This document shows positions 4,874-6,175 of a DNA stretch of 6,175 nucleotides, piece by piece. Origin of the DNA: JAYEKL01 sp034660995 (GTDB lineage: Bacteria > Patescibacteriota > Minisyncoccia > JAHIHE01 > JAGLIN01); the NCBI GenBank assembly GCA_034660995.1, contig JAYEKL010000005.1, forward strand, positions 1 to 6,175, given 5' to 3'. Below the pieces are notes generated by a model. It was not told the DNA's origin, searched no databases, and saw only the letters and a program-made list of their open reading frames with translations. Positions within the stretch are counted from its first letter, which is position 1; the number at the start of each line of letters is the position of its first letter. Position numbers and translations under genes: made by a program.

Positions 4874-5941
4874 CTATTGTATCCCTCTAAACATTGGCAT
4901 ACCATTATCAGGATCAGTCGGAATATAAATCGTTCCAGGCCTATCTTTTAATTCCTTTATATAAAGATAATTAAGATACTCTCTTGTTAAACTTTCATTA
5001 ATTGTTTTTTGCGCATCCCTTTGTCCTTCGGCTTCAATCCTTTTTCTATCCGCTTCTTTTTTCTCTTTTTCAAGAATAAAATCATATCTTTGACTTTCTT
5101 GTTCTGCTTGCAATTTTTCTTGGATACTGTCATCAAGTTTAATTGGAAGAGCTACATTTCGAAGTAAAACTTGTTCAATCGCAATTCCTCTTGGTTCAAT
5201 ATTATTTATCATACTTTCCTTAATTTTAACAATCATTTCATCTCTTTTCTCAGAATAAATTGATTTTGAATCATACCCCGCCACGACTTCTCTAATCGCG
5301 CTTCTTATTTCCGGTCTAATAATCTTTCCTTGATAATCTGTTCCTAATTCTTTATAAACATCTGAGGCGCTATCTTCTGTTAAATGATAGAAAACGGTAA
5401 TATCAAGTTTAACTGTTAATCCCTCGTTCGTGAGAGCGCCGATTGAATCATCATCAACCATTTGCCCTTCTCCTCTTGCCACACTCATTGTATATTGCTC
5501 AGTTCTAATGCTTAGTCTTGTAACTTCAGCTAAAGGATTAACAATATGAAAACCAGATTTTAATTCATTATCTTTTACCTTTCCGAATAAATGATACACT
5601 CCAGTTTCTCCGGCTGGAATAATTACGATAGATTTAGCTAGAACTACAAGAAATAAAATAACTACCGTAATTGTGCTTATCGTTTTTTTGTCCATATTTT
5701 TAAAGTTTAATTTATTAATAAACTCATTTGAATTATCTAAAGAAAAATATTGTTTACCGTCTTTTATTCCTGAAGAATTTAAATTGATATTATTCTTTTT
5801 TGCTGAAGCATAAAGAGAAAGTCCAATAGGAACAAAGACAAGTCCAACTAAAATCAAATAGAACAACAGAGATGGCTCTATTATAATTATAAATAATACA
5901 ATCCAAATTATATATTTTAAAGCTTGATCGTTTTTTTGCAT
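4874..5941 (-). CDS. SPFH/prohibitin-like membrane protein with extra N-terminal membrane hairpin
   Basis: The 355-residue product belongs to the SPFH (stomatin/prohibitin/flotillin/HflK-C) superfamily, which forms membrane-anchored ring assemblies that organise membrane microdomains and often modulate FtsH-type proteases. Segments: a hydrophobic hairpin (about 10-45, turn at E22-P23), a polar linker (46-85), a transmembrane helix (86-103), the SPFH core starting IIPAGETGVYHLFGKV (107-122) through NVALPIKLDDSIQ (262-273), and a charged coiled coil (274-316) with EKEKKEADRKRIEAEGQRDA. The sequence is closest to prohibitins. I chose the ATG at 5941; an in-frame TTG at 5974 would add 11 residues with no better ribosome site. 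The hairpin before the usual anchor is uncommon: a standard prohibitin would begin near M83 (MDKKTIST, ATG at 5695), giving 273 residues, so an internal start is possible. It appears monocistronic and convergent with yqaA. Confidence 0.92.
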   Translation of the reverse strand: MQKNDQALKYIIWIVLFIIIIEPSLLFYLILVGLVFVPIGLSLYASAKKNNINLNSSGIKDGKQYFSLDNSNEFINKLNFKNMDKKTISTITVVILFLVVLAKSIVIIPAGETGVYHLFGKVKDNELKSGFHIVNPLAEVTRLSIRTEQYTMSVARGEGQMVDDDSIGALTNEGLTVKLDITVFYHLTEDSASDVYKELGTDYQGKIIRPEIRSAIREVVAGYDSKSIYSEKRDEMIVKIKESMINNIEPRGIAIEQVLLRNVALPIKLDDSIQEKLQAEQESQRYDFILEKEKKEADRKRIEAEGQRDAQKTINESLTREYLNYLYIKELKDRPGTIYIPTDPDNGMPMFRGIQ

Positions 5942-6043
5942 TTTTTTATTATTACAACATCCTTTTATCCACAATATTCTTCGACCTTGTGGAGAAGCTT
6001 GTTCGCAGAAAAACTTACTTCATGCGTAGAGTTCTCCATAAAA

Positions 6044-6175
6044 TCAAACAATATTTATTGAACATCGTTGGCTCCATAGTGGCGATAGCCCTGTGGAGCC
6101 TTTTGTGATTTCAAACTTAATATTTGTTGAACATCGTTGGCTCCATAGTCCCGATAGGGCTGTGGAGCCTTTTGT
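6044..6175. repeat. Two direct copies of a hairpin repeat with covarying inner stem
   Basis: Copies lie at 6044-6106 and 6111-6175, with a 2-nt indel near the start. Over the last 57 bp they match at 52 positions. Each has an outer stem GGCTCCA/TGGAGCC (6070-6076/6094-6100 and 6139-6145/6163-6169) and an inner stem around GATA: GGC-GATA-GCC in copy one, CCC-GATA-GGG in copy two. Four of the five mismatches are the two exchanged base pairs. Each hairpin is followed by TTTTGT, so it could serve as a weak terminator on the plus strand. The second copy runs to the window edge, so the array may continue. Between 5942 and 6043 I see only A/T-rich upstream DNA and a weak TGGAGAA/TTCTCCA pairing (5990-5996/6032-6038). 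Confidence 0.88.

Noticed and set aside
4662..4928. Plus-strand 88-codon frame after yqaA
   Set aside because: It translates the terminator, the solo repeat and the antisense end of the SPFH gene.

Overview
The window looks like a piece of a chromosome from a Patescibacteria/CPR-type bacterium. The evidence is low GC with A/T-rich spacers, mostly poor or absent Shine-Dalgarno sites, a small two-helix 'T4SS pilin'-type membrane protein typical of that group, and many short dispersed repeats, one of which is translated inside a housekeeping gene. recJ ends in an ordinary TGA, so the recoded TGA=Gly table is unlikely. The lineage is inferred; there is no rRNA or marker tree here.

Layout. Positions 1-125: two identical 44-bp tandem units plus a third diverging unit of a CCCCTC...GAGGGG repeat. 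124-489 (minus): a DUF559/Vsr-like PD-(D/E)XK endonuclease-fold gene enclosed by inverted copies of that repeat. 502-645: the right-hand inverted copy and a 75-bp direct copy of the left flank. 658-2517 (minus): full-length recJ with a repeat-derived in-frame insertion and a clear sigma-70-type promoter at 2545-2572. 2518-2944: promoter, a palindromic TGTCATTTCGA element and one arm of a 31-bp inverted repeat. 2945-3550 (plus): secreted Cys-rich protein with a C-terminal two-helix pilin-like domain. 3551-4187: no gene; a 169-bp element with 14-bp terminal inverted repeats, two weak hairpins and a perfect 33-bp-arm hairpin. 4188-4646 (plus): YqaA-type DedA/VTT membrane protein, followed by a strong terminator. 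4741-4811: an ORF-less solo copy of the DUF559-type repeat, next to the other arm of the 31-bp inverted repeat. 4874-5941 (minus): SPFH/prohibitin-like membrane protein with an extra N-terminal membrane hairpin. 5975-6175: two direct copies of a hairpin repeat whose inner stem covaries.

The five genes do not form an obvious pathway. They are separated by repeats and lie on both strands. The most distinctive part is the repeat system: at least five unrelated families of palindromic or inverted repeats in 6.2 kb. One encloses a nuclease-fold gene and also occurs as an empty copy. This suggests a small mobile or repeat-propagating element of the DUF559 endonuclease type, with the other copies as non-autonomous relatives. 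That mechanism is inference; the repeat coordinates and matches are read directly.
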